A stretch of 7,570 bases of DNA from Nitrospinota bacterium. Its GTDB lineage: Bacteria; UBA8248. The position numbers were made by a program, and so were the translations under genes. The notes under the pieces are model-generated. The model was not told the DNA's origin, ran no database searches, and saw only the letters and a program-made list of their open reading frames with translations. Each line of letters starts with the position of its first letter. The first letter of the stretch is position 1. Shown here in pieces: positions 1 through 6,450 of this stretch. Location: assembly GCA_003506735.1 (NCBI GenBank), contig DNYS01000067.1, positions 1-7,570 of the forward strand, given 5' to 3'.

Positions 1-252
1 GTCACGGAAGAAGGCTAGCTGAACTGCCATATAATAGACAAATCCTTGGGGGGCACTGACGACCCATCAAATCTCCGGGCTCTTTGCTCTATTTGCAATG
101 AAGGAGCGTCTAATTTGACACTCCAGCGGCCGTCCTCAAGGAAATTACTCACCCAAATTCGTCGTGCGACAGCCTCAGATCAAATAGAGACACTTAAATG
201 GTTAATTCAAAAATTTAAAAAACAAGCTGAGGAATATTTGGACGATGGATAA
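1..252 (+). pseudogene. HNH endonuclease, 3' part with in-frame TAG
   Basis: This is the C-terminal part of an HNH (beta-beta-alpha metal) nuclease whose gene begins before the window. The frame starting at base 1 reads VTEEG, then TAG (16-18), then LNCHIIDKSLGGTDDPSNL and RALCSICN. This matches the family pattern of a catalytic His (28-30) after a short strand, GG, the Asn of the NL pair (70-72), and LCxxCN. Residues on both sides of the TAG fit the family, so the stop looks like a nonsense change inside a once-continuous gene rather than a gene boundary. A start at TTG 46 would give 68 residues but would lose the catalytic His. A basic helical tail follows and the frame ends at 250-252, overlapping vsr by 8 bases. 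G+C is low at the 3' end. Seen: motifs and stop. Inferred: loss of function. A sequencing error or suppressed stop remains possible. Confidence 0.62.
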
Positions 253-658
253 AATTCCTCCGCAAAAACGCGCAAAAAACATGCGAGCCATCCGGAGCAA
301 GGGCATGAAGCCCGAAAGGATCGTCCGAAGCATTACCTACCGCATGGGTTTCCGTTACCGGCTGCACCGGAGTGACCTTCCCGGGAAGCCCGATCTTGTT
401 TTTCCTGCCCGCCGGAAAACTATTTTCGTTCACGGCTGTTTCTGGCATCAGCATACTGCCAAAACTTGCAAAATCACCCGGATACCGAAATCGAATTTGG
501 AGTATTGGATTCCAAAGCTCGAACGGAATAATGCAAGGGACAAGAAGAATAGAGCGGCGCTTCGGAAACTGGGTTGGGATGTACTCATTGTTTGGGAATG
601 CCAGCTGAAGAATCAGGGAAAAGTTTCTGTCCGGATAGAATCATTTCTGGAGAAATAA
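245..658 (+). CDS. vsr: Very short patch repair (Vsr) DNA mismatch endonuclease
   Basis: Vsr nicks DNA 5' of the T in T:G mismatches that arise when 5-methylcytosine deaminates, and so starts repair beside a cytosine-5 methyltransferase. The 137-residue product has the family landmarks: an N-terminal KNMRAIRSK segment (11-19), KPE (22-24), GFRYRLH (35-41), LPGKPDLVF (45-53) with the expected catalytic Asp50, VHGCFWHQH (62-70) with active-site His63 and His68, and zinc-ligand candidates Cys65, His70, Cys75 and Cys119 of VWEC. Its length is slightly below that of the E. coli enzyme (about 156), mainly from a shorter C-terminal end. The ATG at 245 overlaps the HNH frame, so the two were probably translationally coupled. 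A GAGGA at 229-233 lies 11 bases upstream, rather far for a good site. All key residues are present, so it looks functional even though its HNH neighbour does not. No methyltransferase is visible in the window. Confidence 0.95.
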   Translation: MDKIPPQKRAKNMRAIRSKGMKPERIVRSITYRMGFRYRLHRSDLPGKPDLVFPARRKTIFVHGCFWHQHTAKTCKITRIPKSNLEYWIPKLERNNARDKKNRAALRKLGWDVLIVWECQLKNQGKVSVRIESFLEK

Positions 659-684
659 ACGGCTAATTTATCTCCCGGCGGTAT

Positions 685-696
685 CCCCCCCCCCCC
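685..696. repeat. Homopolymeric tract of 12 C
   Basis: Twelve consecutive C on the + strand lie 27 bases after the vsr stop codon. Tracts of this length are prone to slippage and to sequencing or assembly length errors. It is outside any supported gene, so length change would not shift a reading frame here. Confidence 0.9.
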
Positions 697-808
697 GCGA
701 ACCACCCCGCATTTCCGGTAGCTGCCATTTCATTAAATAGACGTAAATTCTCCCCACTAGCGGAAGGTGCCGCCGGGCGCAGGGGGGCGCGGTGTGTCCC
801 GGCCCGGA

Positions 809-838
809 GGGTTTCGGGGGGTTGAGGGAGTTTGCGGG
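809..838 (+). other. G-quadruplex-type motif
   Basis: Four G runs (809-811, 816-821, 826-828, 836-838) are separated by loops of 4, 4 and 7 bases, which satisfies the usual G3+N1-7 folding rule. It lies on the + strand, about 50 bases beyond the stop codon of the leftward thiamine-diphosphate enzyme gene. Only the pattern is seen. Folding or a termination role is inference, and such motifs arise by chance in G-rich DNA. Confidence 0.5.
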
Positions 839-884
839 TGAAGGATTCCACCCTCTTTTCCTGAGACCGGGGGGTGAGGCTCTC

Positions 885-2561
885 CTAGCGCTCCAGGGGT
901 TCGAGGTCGATGGCGGCGTCGATGAGCAGGGGCTTGCCCGAGGCGAGGCCGGTGCGGACAGCTTCGATGAGCTCGCTCGGCGTGTCCGCCGGGGCCGAGG
1001 CCACCCCCATCGCGCCGGCCATGGCCCGGAAGTCGAACTCGTATTCGTCGAAATCCATGCAGGGGAACTGGCGGAACTCGTTGGCCTTCCCGTCGAGGTT
1101 GAGGATGCGCTCCTTGAGGATCCGGTAGGACTTGTTGTTGGCGATGACCCAGACGGCGCCGAGGCCGTAGCGGGCCGCTGTCCAGAGGGTCTGGATGGTG
1201 TACATGGCGGAGCCGTCCCCCGAGACGCACACGACGGGCCGGTCGGGCATGGCGGTTTTCACGCCGAGGGTGGTGGGCAGGCCCATGCCGATTCCGCCGC
1301 CCTTCATCCCGAAGAGGTCGGACGCCTTGTCCCCGATGGCACGGCGGAGGCCGTTTCCGCCGGCGGTGATCGATTCGTCCACGAAGGCCGCGCCCTCGGG
1401 CAGGGCTTCGCGGATGGCGGCCTGGAAGGCGGTGCGGGACATGCCGGCCTTGGACTCCTCGCCGGGCTTGAAGGCGGGGTCGGTTTTCTCCCAGAACGCG
1501 CCGGTTTCGGCCTCCACCCTGGCGCGCTGCTCATCGGCCTTTTGGCGCTCGGGGGCGCCCCATTTTTTCTCCAGCGCAGCGGTCAGGATCGGGAGGGTGG
1601 TTTTCGGGTCCCCGAACAGGGCCACCTCGATAGGGAAGCTCTTGCCGATGTAGGAGGTGTTCAGGTCGAGATGGATGGCGCGGATGTGATCCGGAATGGG
1701 GTGGACGTCGGGCGCGAAGGAGAGAACCAGGGGTTCGGAGCCGATGAAGAACAGGACGTCGGCATCCTCCAGTTGTTCGTGCATTTTTCCGGCGAGCCGG
1801 GGCAGGTCCCCGGCGAACTGGGGGTGGGTGACGGGGAAACTGAAGGCGTTGGAGGCGCATTCGCCGTACACCTTGGCTCCGGTCAGTTCGGCGAGCGCAA
1901 TCAGTTCTTCTTTCGCCCCCGAGCGCGCGATGCCCTGGCCGGTCACGAAGACGGGACGGTCCGCCTGGGCGAGCAGGTCCGCCGCCCTGGCGATGGCATT
2001 CCCGTCGGCCGGAAAGCGGGTGGAAATCCGCGTGGGCGAGCCCTTGATTCCGCCCGTTTCGGCCTGGAGAACGTCGCCCGGAAACGAGAGAAACACGGGC
2101 CCAGTCGGCGGCGTCAGGGCAGTTTTGATGGCCCGGCGGATGGCGTGTTCCACATCGTCCACGTGCCGGACCTCATAGGCCCATTTGCAAAGGGGCTCGG
2201 CAATTCTCGGGAGGTCGTCCCAAAGGATGATCTCGTGAAAGTGGCCGGGCTGGCCCTGGTTTCCGGCGGTGATGACGAGGGGCGAGCCCGCGCGCTTGGC
2301 GTTGTAGAGGTTTCCCATGGCGTTGCCGAGGCCGGGAGCGACGTGGACGTTGACGATGCCGACGTTTCCAGTCGCGAACGCGTAGCCTTCGGCGGCGGCG
2401 ACGGCGACCGATTCATGGAGGCAAAGGTAGTACTCCAGGCGCTCCTCGTTCACCAGGGCGTCCATGAGGGGAAGTTCGGTGGTTCCGGGGTTCCCGAATA
2501 TGCAACTGACCCCCTCGTCGATCAGGGTTTCCATGAATAAGGTGCCGCCGTTGTTTTTCAT
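885..2561 (-). CDS. Thiamine-diphosphate enzyme, benzoylformate decarboxylase-like
   Basis: This 558-residue enzyme has the three-domain layout of the 2-oxo-acid decarboxylase/acetolactate synthase superfamily. The N-terminal pyrimidine-binding domain has FGNPGTTELP (22-31), the cofactor-activating Glu50 in LHES, and NVHVAPGLGNAMG (71-83), whose His73 aligns with active-site His70 of benzoylformate decarboxylase. The central domain has RPVFVTGQG (202-210) and FFIGSEP. The C-terminal diphosphate-binding domain has GDGSAMYTIQTLW (448-460) and closes the GDG...NN metal motif at Asn475-Asn476. The resemblance to benzoylformate decarboxylase is closer than to true acetolactate synthase, and no small-subunit gene is nearby. 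Its second catalytic His (281 in the Pseudomonas enzyme) appears to be replaced by Ser/Phe near 281-282, so the substrate may differ. The ATG is supported by GGAAGGA at 2569-2575, 7 bases upstream. It is the last gene of the leftward operon, 26 bases after its neighbour. Cytosolic; exact reaction unknown. Confidence 0.85.
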   Translation of the reverse strand: MKNNGGTLFMETLIDEGVSCIFGNPGTTELPLMDALVNEERLEYYLCLHESVAVAAAEGYAFATGNVGIVNVHVAPGLGNAMGNLYNAKRAGSPLVITAGNQGQPGHFHEIILWDDLPRIAEPLCKWAYEVRHVDDVEHAIRRAIKTALTPPTGPVFLSFPGDVLQAETGGIKGSPTRISTRFPADGNAIARAADLLAQADRPVFVTGQGIARSGAKEELIALAELTGAKVYGECASNAFSFPVTHPQFAGDLPRLAGKMHEQLEDADVLFFIGSEPLVLSFAPDVHPIPDHIRAIHLDLNTSYIGKSFPIEVALFGDPKTTLPILTAALEKKWGAPERQKADEQRARVEAETGAFWEKTDPAFKPGEESKAGMSRTAFQAAIREALPEGAAFVDESITAGGNGLRRAIGDKASDLFGMKGGGIGMGLPTTLGVKTAMPDRPVVCVSGDGSAMYTIQTLWTAARYGLGAVWVIANNKSYRILKERILNLDGKANEFRQFPCMDFDEYEFDFRAMAGAMGVASAPADTPSELIEAVRTGLASGKPLLIDAAIDLEPLER

Positions 2562-2587
2562 TCGGGATTCCTTCCGGTGAAATAAGG

Positions 2588-3766
2588 TTAGGTCATGAGA
2601 GCGCCGGCTTTTCCTTCCGCCGCGGTTTTTCCTGCGATTTCAAGGCATTTTTCCGTATTGGGCGGCATGATCAAGCCCGCCCGGGCGTCGCGGTGGAACC
2701 GTTGGAGGGGATAGTGCCGCATCAGGCCGGCGCCGCCCGCGATCTGGATCGCTTTTTCGGTAATCGCAGCGGCGGTTTCGGCCGCGGCGTACTTGGCTTC
2801 GTTGATGGCGCCGTAGGCGGCGCCGGCGCCCTGGGCGCCCATCAGCCATCCGGCCCGCCGCACCATCAACAGGGCCCCGTCGAGCGCGATTTTCATCTCC
2901 CCGAGCTGGCGGGAGATGGGCGGATAGGTGGCGATGGGCACGTTGTCGGGCTGGAGTTTGCGTTTTTTGGCGTAATCCAGGACCCAGTCGAACGCGCCAC
3001 CGCCGGCCCCGAGATAGACGGCCGAATATCCGTACCCGAATTTGGGCAGCACGTCCGGGCGGATGGGGTCGCCGCCGTTTCCGACGATATCGTTCGCGGC
3101 GATCTTTACGTTTTCATAGGTCATCGAGGAGCTTCTCGTCGGCCGCATCGAAAAGGCGTCCCATTCTTTGTCCATCTTCATTCCCGGATCGCCGGAGGAG
3201 GCAATGAACAGGTAGAGGCTTCTGGATAAATCATCGTCCTCGCCAAGCTGGCACCAGAGCACGCAGTAGTCCGCCTCTCCTGCCATCGAGCAGAAGTATT
3301 TTCTCCCGTTGATGACGTACCCGTCTCCGGAGGGGGCGGCATGGGTGTCCATCACCATTTTTCCGTGGAGGCTGGATGTCCGCTCGCTCGCATGGCTGGC
3401 GAAAATTTTCCCCTCGTGGATGGCCTTGGCGTAGCGCTCGGATTGTTCCGGGTTTCCGAGGATGCAGGTCAGGACATGGATGATCGAGCTTTGCATGTGA
3501 AAAAGCATGGCGGTGGAGGTGCAACCCTTCGCCAGCTCGTAGAGAACCATCGAATACGCCTCGGGATCGGCATACAGGTCCCGGCCGCCGAGGTGTTCGG
3601 GGAGTGTGAGCGCGGTAAATCCCTCGCGGGCCAGGTCCTCGAAATTCTCCCTTGGGAATCTCGCCTCTTGATCGTATTCGTCGGCGCGCGGGGCGAGAAT
3701 GTCCCGGGCGATCGATTTTGCCCGCTCGGGCAGGTCAGCGAATTTCGGGTTTATCGAAAAATCCAT
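2588..3766 (-). CDS. Acyl-CoA dehydrogenase-fold flavoprotein, copy A
   Basis: This 392-residue protein has the full acyl-CoA dehydrogenase fold: an N-terminal helical domain with GFTALTLPEHLGG (49-61), a middle beta domain with YVINGRKYFCSMAGEAD (150-166; Ser160 fits the flavin-contacting Thr of classical members), and a C-terminal helical domain with LDYAKKRK (263-270), QIAGGAGL (341-348) and YPLQRFHRDAR (352-362). Where classical short- and medium-chain enzymes have the catalytic Glu of IYEGT, this protein has IMPPN (366-370). The alternative helix-G Glu of isovaleryl-CoA dehydrogenase is also not evident. Flavin binding is likely, but alpha,beta-dehydrogenation of a CoA ester is not proven. 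Related folds include flavin monooxygenases and nitroalkane oxidase. A weak GAAGAG lies 6 bases before the ATG. It is paralogous to the gene 48 bases upstream and is followed after 26 bases by the thiamine-diphosphate enzyme gene, in a presumed shared transcript. Confidence 0.85.
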   Translation of the reverse strand: MDFSINPKFADLPERAKSIARDILAPRADEYDQEARFPRENFEDLAREGFTALTLPEHLGGRDLYADPEAYSMVLYELAKGCTSTAMLFHMQSSIIHVLTCILGNPEQSERYAKAIHEGKIFASHASERTSSLHGKMVMDTHAAPSGDGYVINGRKYFCSMAGEADYCVLWCQLGEDDDLSRSLYLFIASSGDPGMKMDKEWDAFSMRPTRSSSMTYENVKIAANDIVGNGGDPIRPDVLPKFGYGYSAVYLGAGGGAFDWVLDYAKKRKLQPDNVPIATYPPISRQLGEMKIALDGALLMVRRAGWLMGAQGAGAAYGAINEAKYAAAETAAAITEKAIQIAGGAGLMRHYPLQRFHRDARAGLIMPPNTEKCLEIAGKTAAEGKAGALMT

Positions 3767-3814
3767 ATATGTCTCTTCGTGAATGGAAAATATCGGTTTT
3801 CCGCAGACAAGGGT

Positions 3815-4993
3815 TCAGGGAGTTCCCGCCATCACGGGATTCGCCTCGATCAACGATTTTGCGACGGTGTCGAGGCATTTCTCGGAGTTGGGGGGCATGA
3901 CGAGCCCCGCGCGGGCCTCCCGGTGATATCTCTCGAGCGGATAATCGCGCAAAAGACCGGAGCCCCCCGCGATTTTGATGGCCTTGTCGGTGATGGATGC
4001 AGACGCCTCGGCGGCGGTGAATTTGGCGGCGCTGATCGCGGGAAAGGCCTCCTCGGCCCCGAAGGTTTTCAGCGTCCAGGCGGCGCGCTGGATCATCAAA
4101 AGGCCTTTTTCCAGTTCGATTTTCATTTCGCCGATCAGCCTCTGGATGGGTTGATAGGAGGTGATGGGTACGTTATCGGGCTTCAGTTTCCGGTTCCGTG
4201 CGTAGTCCAGAACCCACTCGTAGGCGGCGGCGCCGGCGCCGAGGTAGACCGCCGAGTAGCCGAGCCCGAACTTGGGAGTGATATCGACGCGAATCGGGTC
4301 GCCGCCTTTTCCGATCAGGCAATCGGCGGGAACATCGACGTTCTCAATCCGCAGCCCGTGGCTGACGGTCCCGCGCATGGCGTAGGAGTTCCACTGGCCA
4401 TCAATGGTGAAGCCGGGATGATCCGCCGGGCACAAAAGGAAGCTCAAGCTTTTTCGCACGTCCGGATCGTCCCCCACCTGGACCCAAAGCGTGTAATAGT
4501 CCGCCTCGCCGGCCATGGAGCAGAACACCTTTCGCCCGTTGATGACGTATTTGTCGCCGATGCGTTCGGCGCGGGTGTCCAGCCTCCGGTTCCACTGGGT
4601 GCTGGTGCCCGCCTCTCCGCCGTGGCTGGCGATGATTTTACCGCCGCGGACGATGGCGGCCACGCGCTCTTGCTGCGCGGGCGTGCCGAGGGTGATGAGG
4701 AAGTGGGTGATGGAGTTGTGCATGTGAAGGAGCATGGCGGTGTTGACGCAGCCCTTGGCCAGTTCGTGGAGAATCATCACGTAGGCGGTGGGATCGGAGT
4801 AGAGCTCACGGCCGCCGATTTTTTCGGGGAGGGTCAGGGAGGTAAATCCCTCCCGGATGAGCATGTCGAAGCTTTCCCGTGGAAACCGGGCCTCGCGATC
4901 GTACATCTCCGCGCGCGGGGCGAGGGATTCCCCGGCGATTTTTTTCGCGCGCTCAAAAAGATCCTGATTTTTCGGATTGAGGGTCAGATCCAT
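3815..4993 (-). CDS. Acyl-CoA dehydrogenase-fold flavoprotein, copy B
   Basis: This 392-residue paralog has exactly the length of the next gene downstream and is identical at roughly two thirds of the first 100 positions by eye (33 of each 50). The same landmarks are present: GFTSLTLPEKIGG (49-61), YVINGRKVFCSMAGEAD (149-165), LDYARNRK (262-269), IAGGSGL (341-347), YPLERYHREAR (351-361). The C-terminal motif is VMPPN (365-369), so it too lacks the usual YEGT glutamate. The segment 119-148 differs most between the copies and may line the substrate pocket or a subunit contact. No good ribosome-binding site precedes the ATG: the 20 bases upstream carry no AGGAG-like run, so it may depend on readthrough or reinitiation from the M24 gene 60 bases upstream, or have a different true start. 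Cytosolic FAD enzyme by family; reaction unassigned. Confidence 0.85.
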   Translation of the reverse strand: MDLTLNPKNQDLFERAKKIAGESLAPRAEMYDREARFPRESFDMLIREGFTSLTLPEKIGGRELYSDPTAYVMILHELAKGCVNTAMLLHMHNSITHFLITLGTPAQQERVAAIVRGGKIIASHGGEAGTSTQWNRRLDTRAERIGDKYVINGRKVFCSMAGEADYYTLWVQVGDDPDVRKSLSFLLCPADHPGFTIDGQWNSYAMRGTVSHGLRIENVDVPADCLIGKGGDPIRVDITPKFGLGYSAVYLGAGAAAYEWVLDYARNRKLKPDNVPITSYQPIQRLIGEMKIELEKGLLMIQRAAWTLKTFGAEEAFPAISAAKFTAAEASASITDKAIKIAGGSGLLRDYPLERYHREARAGLVMPPNSEKCLDTVAKSLIEANPVMAGTP

Positions 4994-5053
4994 TTTATGC
5001 GCCGCGGAAGAGAGACGGGGTGTCCGCCGTTCAGGGGAAGTGGCTCTCGGATC

Positions 5054-6211
5054 TCAGCCATCTGCGACGACCCAGTCGCGGGCCTCGTCCCCGTAGGCTT
5101 CAATGCCGCTTTCGGTCACGACCATGGTGTCTTCGAGCTTGATGAATCCGACTTCAGCATTTTTGAGATCGGTCTCGACCGAAAGGACCATTCCGGCCTC
5201 GAGGGGGCGGCTGGCATAGACGCCCGGGTAGGGAACCGCTCCTTGGCCGGTGAGATGGGGCGCTTCGTGCTGGATCATTCCCATCCCGTGGGCGAGGAAT
5301 TTGATTTCATCCTTGTGCGCGCACTTGGCCTGCTCGCCGAGGGCCAATTCGAAAATCTCATCGCCCGTGGCGCCGGCCCGGATGGCCGAGCGGCCGGCGG
5401 CCTGAACCGCCTGGACTTCGCTGAGGAGGTCTTTCATGAGCTGGGTGGGCTCTCCGATAACGGCCATGCGGCACAGGTCGCCCAGATATCCCCTCAGGTT
5501 TCCGCCCGAGTCGAGAGACAGGATATTTCCTTTCTCCCACCGCGCCTTCGAGGGTGCGCGGTTGAAGCTGGGTCCCGTGCAGGTGAGGCAATATTCGAAT
5601 TCCAGGCCCCGGCTGGTTTCTTCCCTGCGGATATTTTCCGCGATTTCGCAGGTGGTGGTTCCGGCCGGGGTGGACTCCATGACGGACACTATCGAGGCGA
5701 TAATGTGATCGGAAGCCTGTTTGAGCAGGCCAAGCTCCTCGGGGGATTTGACGGACCGGAGTTCTTCGAGAATGAAAAGGGCGTCCACGAAAGTGGCTTC
5801 CGGAAGACCCTCCCGCAACGCCTCGAAGGCATCCGCGGGCAAAAAGCCTTTTTCCACGGCGATGGTTCCCTTTTCGAGGCCGAGGCCGCGGATCTGGGCA
5901 GCTGCCTCCGATCCGGTCAATTGGCTGTGCCACTGGTTGTTATGGATATTCGGAACCCAGATCGGCTCTACCTCGTGCTGCCAGCCCTCCATGGCGTTCC
6001 CGATGTAAAACGCCTTGCCGGGATCGCCTTTTGGATAGCCGAGCATGGGCAGATAGCGGCTGACGCCGATGGCGTCCTTGTGGGCGAAAAAGAAAAAGAT
6101 ATAACCGCCCGTCAGATAGCGAACGTTGTCTTTGGTGGATGCCAGCAGAAGATCAACCCCGTCATTTTCCATGAGAGCGTTTAGTTTTTCATGGTCGAAT
6201 GGCAGCTTCAT
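5054..6211 (-). CDS. M24-family (Xaa-Pro peptidase/creatinase fold) metallohydrolase
   Basis: This 385-residue protein has an N-terminal creatinase/prolidase-type domain (about 1-150) and a C-terminal pita-bread catalytic domain (about 155-385). All five di-metal ligands of M24 peptidases can be placed: Asp234 (LSLDSGG), Asp245 (GDLCRMA), His308 (AHGMG), Glu346 (SVETD) and Glu360 (KLEDT). The second motif histidine is His315 in HEAP. It should therefore be an active metallohydrolase. The family covers Xaa-Pro dipeptidases and aminopeptidases, and relatives with other reactions such as the DMSP lyase DddP and metal-free creatinase, so peptide cleavage is not certain. There is no signal peptide; it is probably cytosolic. 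The start is well supported by AAAGGAG 7 bases before the ATG. It is the first gene of the leftward four-gene operon, divergent from a second, degenerate M24 gene 239 bases away. Confidence 0.88.
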   Translation of the reverse strand: MKLPFDHEKLNALMENDGVDLLLASTKDNVRYLTGGYIFFFFAHKDAIGVSRYLPMLGYPKGDPGKAFYIGNAMEGWQHEVEPIWVPNIHNNQWHSQLTGSEAAAQIRGLGLEKGTIAVEKGFLPADAFEALREGLPEATFVDALFILEELRSVKSPEELGLLKQASDHIIASIVSVMESTPAGTTTCEIAENIRREETSRGLEFEYCLTCTGPSFNRAPSKARWEKGNILSLDSGGNLRGYLGDLCRMAVIGEPTQLMKDLLSEVQAVQAAGRSAIRAGATGDEIFELALGEQAKCAHKDEIKFLAHGMGMIQHEAPHLTGQGAVPYPGVYASRPLEAGMVLSVETDLKNAEVGFIKLEDTMVVTESGIEAYGDEARDWVVADG

Positions 6212-6218
6212 CTATCTT

Positions 6219-6225
6219 CTCCTTT
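6219..6225 (-). promoter_or_regulatory. Strong ribosome-binding site for the leftward M24 gene
   Basis: AAAGGAG on the minus strand is followed by a 7-base spacer and the ATG at 6211-6209. It is the best such site in the window and fixes the start of the operon's first gene. Confidence 0.8.
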
Positions 6226-6316
6226 CTCCATGCAGGAGATTTGGATGCCGTAATATTTTGAAAATGCTGTTTTGACGGCGAAGAGGCCGATGCGGGCAAG
6301 AGTACGAATCCGCCGT

Positions 6317-6343
6317 CCGGGGGAGGCCCCGCGCACCCCCCGG
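6317..6343. repeat. GC-rich inverted repeat in the divergent region
   Basis: CCGGGGG (6317-6323) and CCCCCGG (6337-6343) form a perfect 7-base-pair arm set around a 13-base loop, with no following T tract on either strand. It lies between the two start codons, so an operator or leader hairpin is possible. It is also what GC-rich DNA yields by chance. Confidence 0.4.
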
Positions 6344-6450
6344 GAGCCCCCGTCTCGCTGCTTGGGTGATTTCGAGATTGTCATGGGGGCCTGAAAAATG
6401 CAAGGGTTGGGGCCTTCATCGATTTCCGCCAACCGACAAAGATCGCGGCC

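Larger units (their letters stand above)
659..884. other. Convergent intergenic gap at a composition boundary
   Basis: This gap lies between the end of vsr (rightward) and the end of the thiamine-diphosphate enzyme gene (leftward). It contains a C12 run, an AT-richer patch at 727-756, G-rich runs at 782-787, 816-821 and 869-874, and a short inverted repeat (CCGGGC at 773-778, GCCCGG at 802-807). I see no classical hairpin-plus-T-tract terminator for either gene and no convincing coding sequence. The frames that cross it are low-complexity Gly/Pro/Arg shadows. Confidence 0.6.
6212..6450. promoter_or_regulatory. Divergent control region between two M24-fold genes
   Basis: These 239 bases separate the leftward operon from the rightward M24-like gene and must hold promoters for both unless either is read from further away. 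The only AT-rich stretch is around 6249-6273, which makes it the best place for core promoter elements. I could not pick a -35/-10 pair with confidence on either strand. The region also holds a GC-rich inverted repeat at 6317-6343 and two very short upstream frames. No regulator gene is in the window. Confidence 0.5.

Noticed and set aside
372..608. A 78-codon rightward frame inside vsr
   Set aside because: It is an out-of-frame shadow of vsr, whose own frame carries every family motif.
663..851. A 62-codon leftward frame in the convergent gap
   Set aside because: It reads through the C12 tract as poly-Gly, has no ribosome-binding site and no recognisable domain.
792..2540. A 582-codon rightward open frame
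   Set aside because: It is the in-register antisense shadow of the thiamine-diphosphate enzyme gene, low in complexity and with no motif.
885..2561. True acetolactate synthase (IlvB/IlvI)
   Set aside because: The N-terminal and ThDP motifs are closer to benzoylformate decarboxylase, with His73 in the NVH segment, and there is no regulatory small subunit beside it.
3341..6184. A 947-codon rightward open frame opposite three leftward genes
   Set aside because: It is in exact codon register opposite the two flavoprotein genes and the M24 gene, which all share one frame. Stops on this strand would need TTA, CTA or TCA codons in the sense genes, and those are rare in GC-rich genes. The frame ends where the M24 gene uses a CTA codon. 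The product is Gly/Ala/Arg-rich with no recognisable domain.
5054..6211. DMSP lyase DddP as the identity of the leftward M24 gene
   Set aside because: DddP has the M24 fold, but this protein shows the standard peptidase ligand set. I see no DddP-specific motif, so only the family is claimed.
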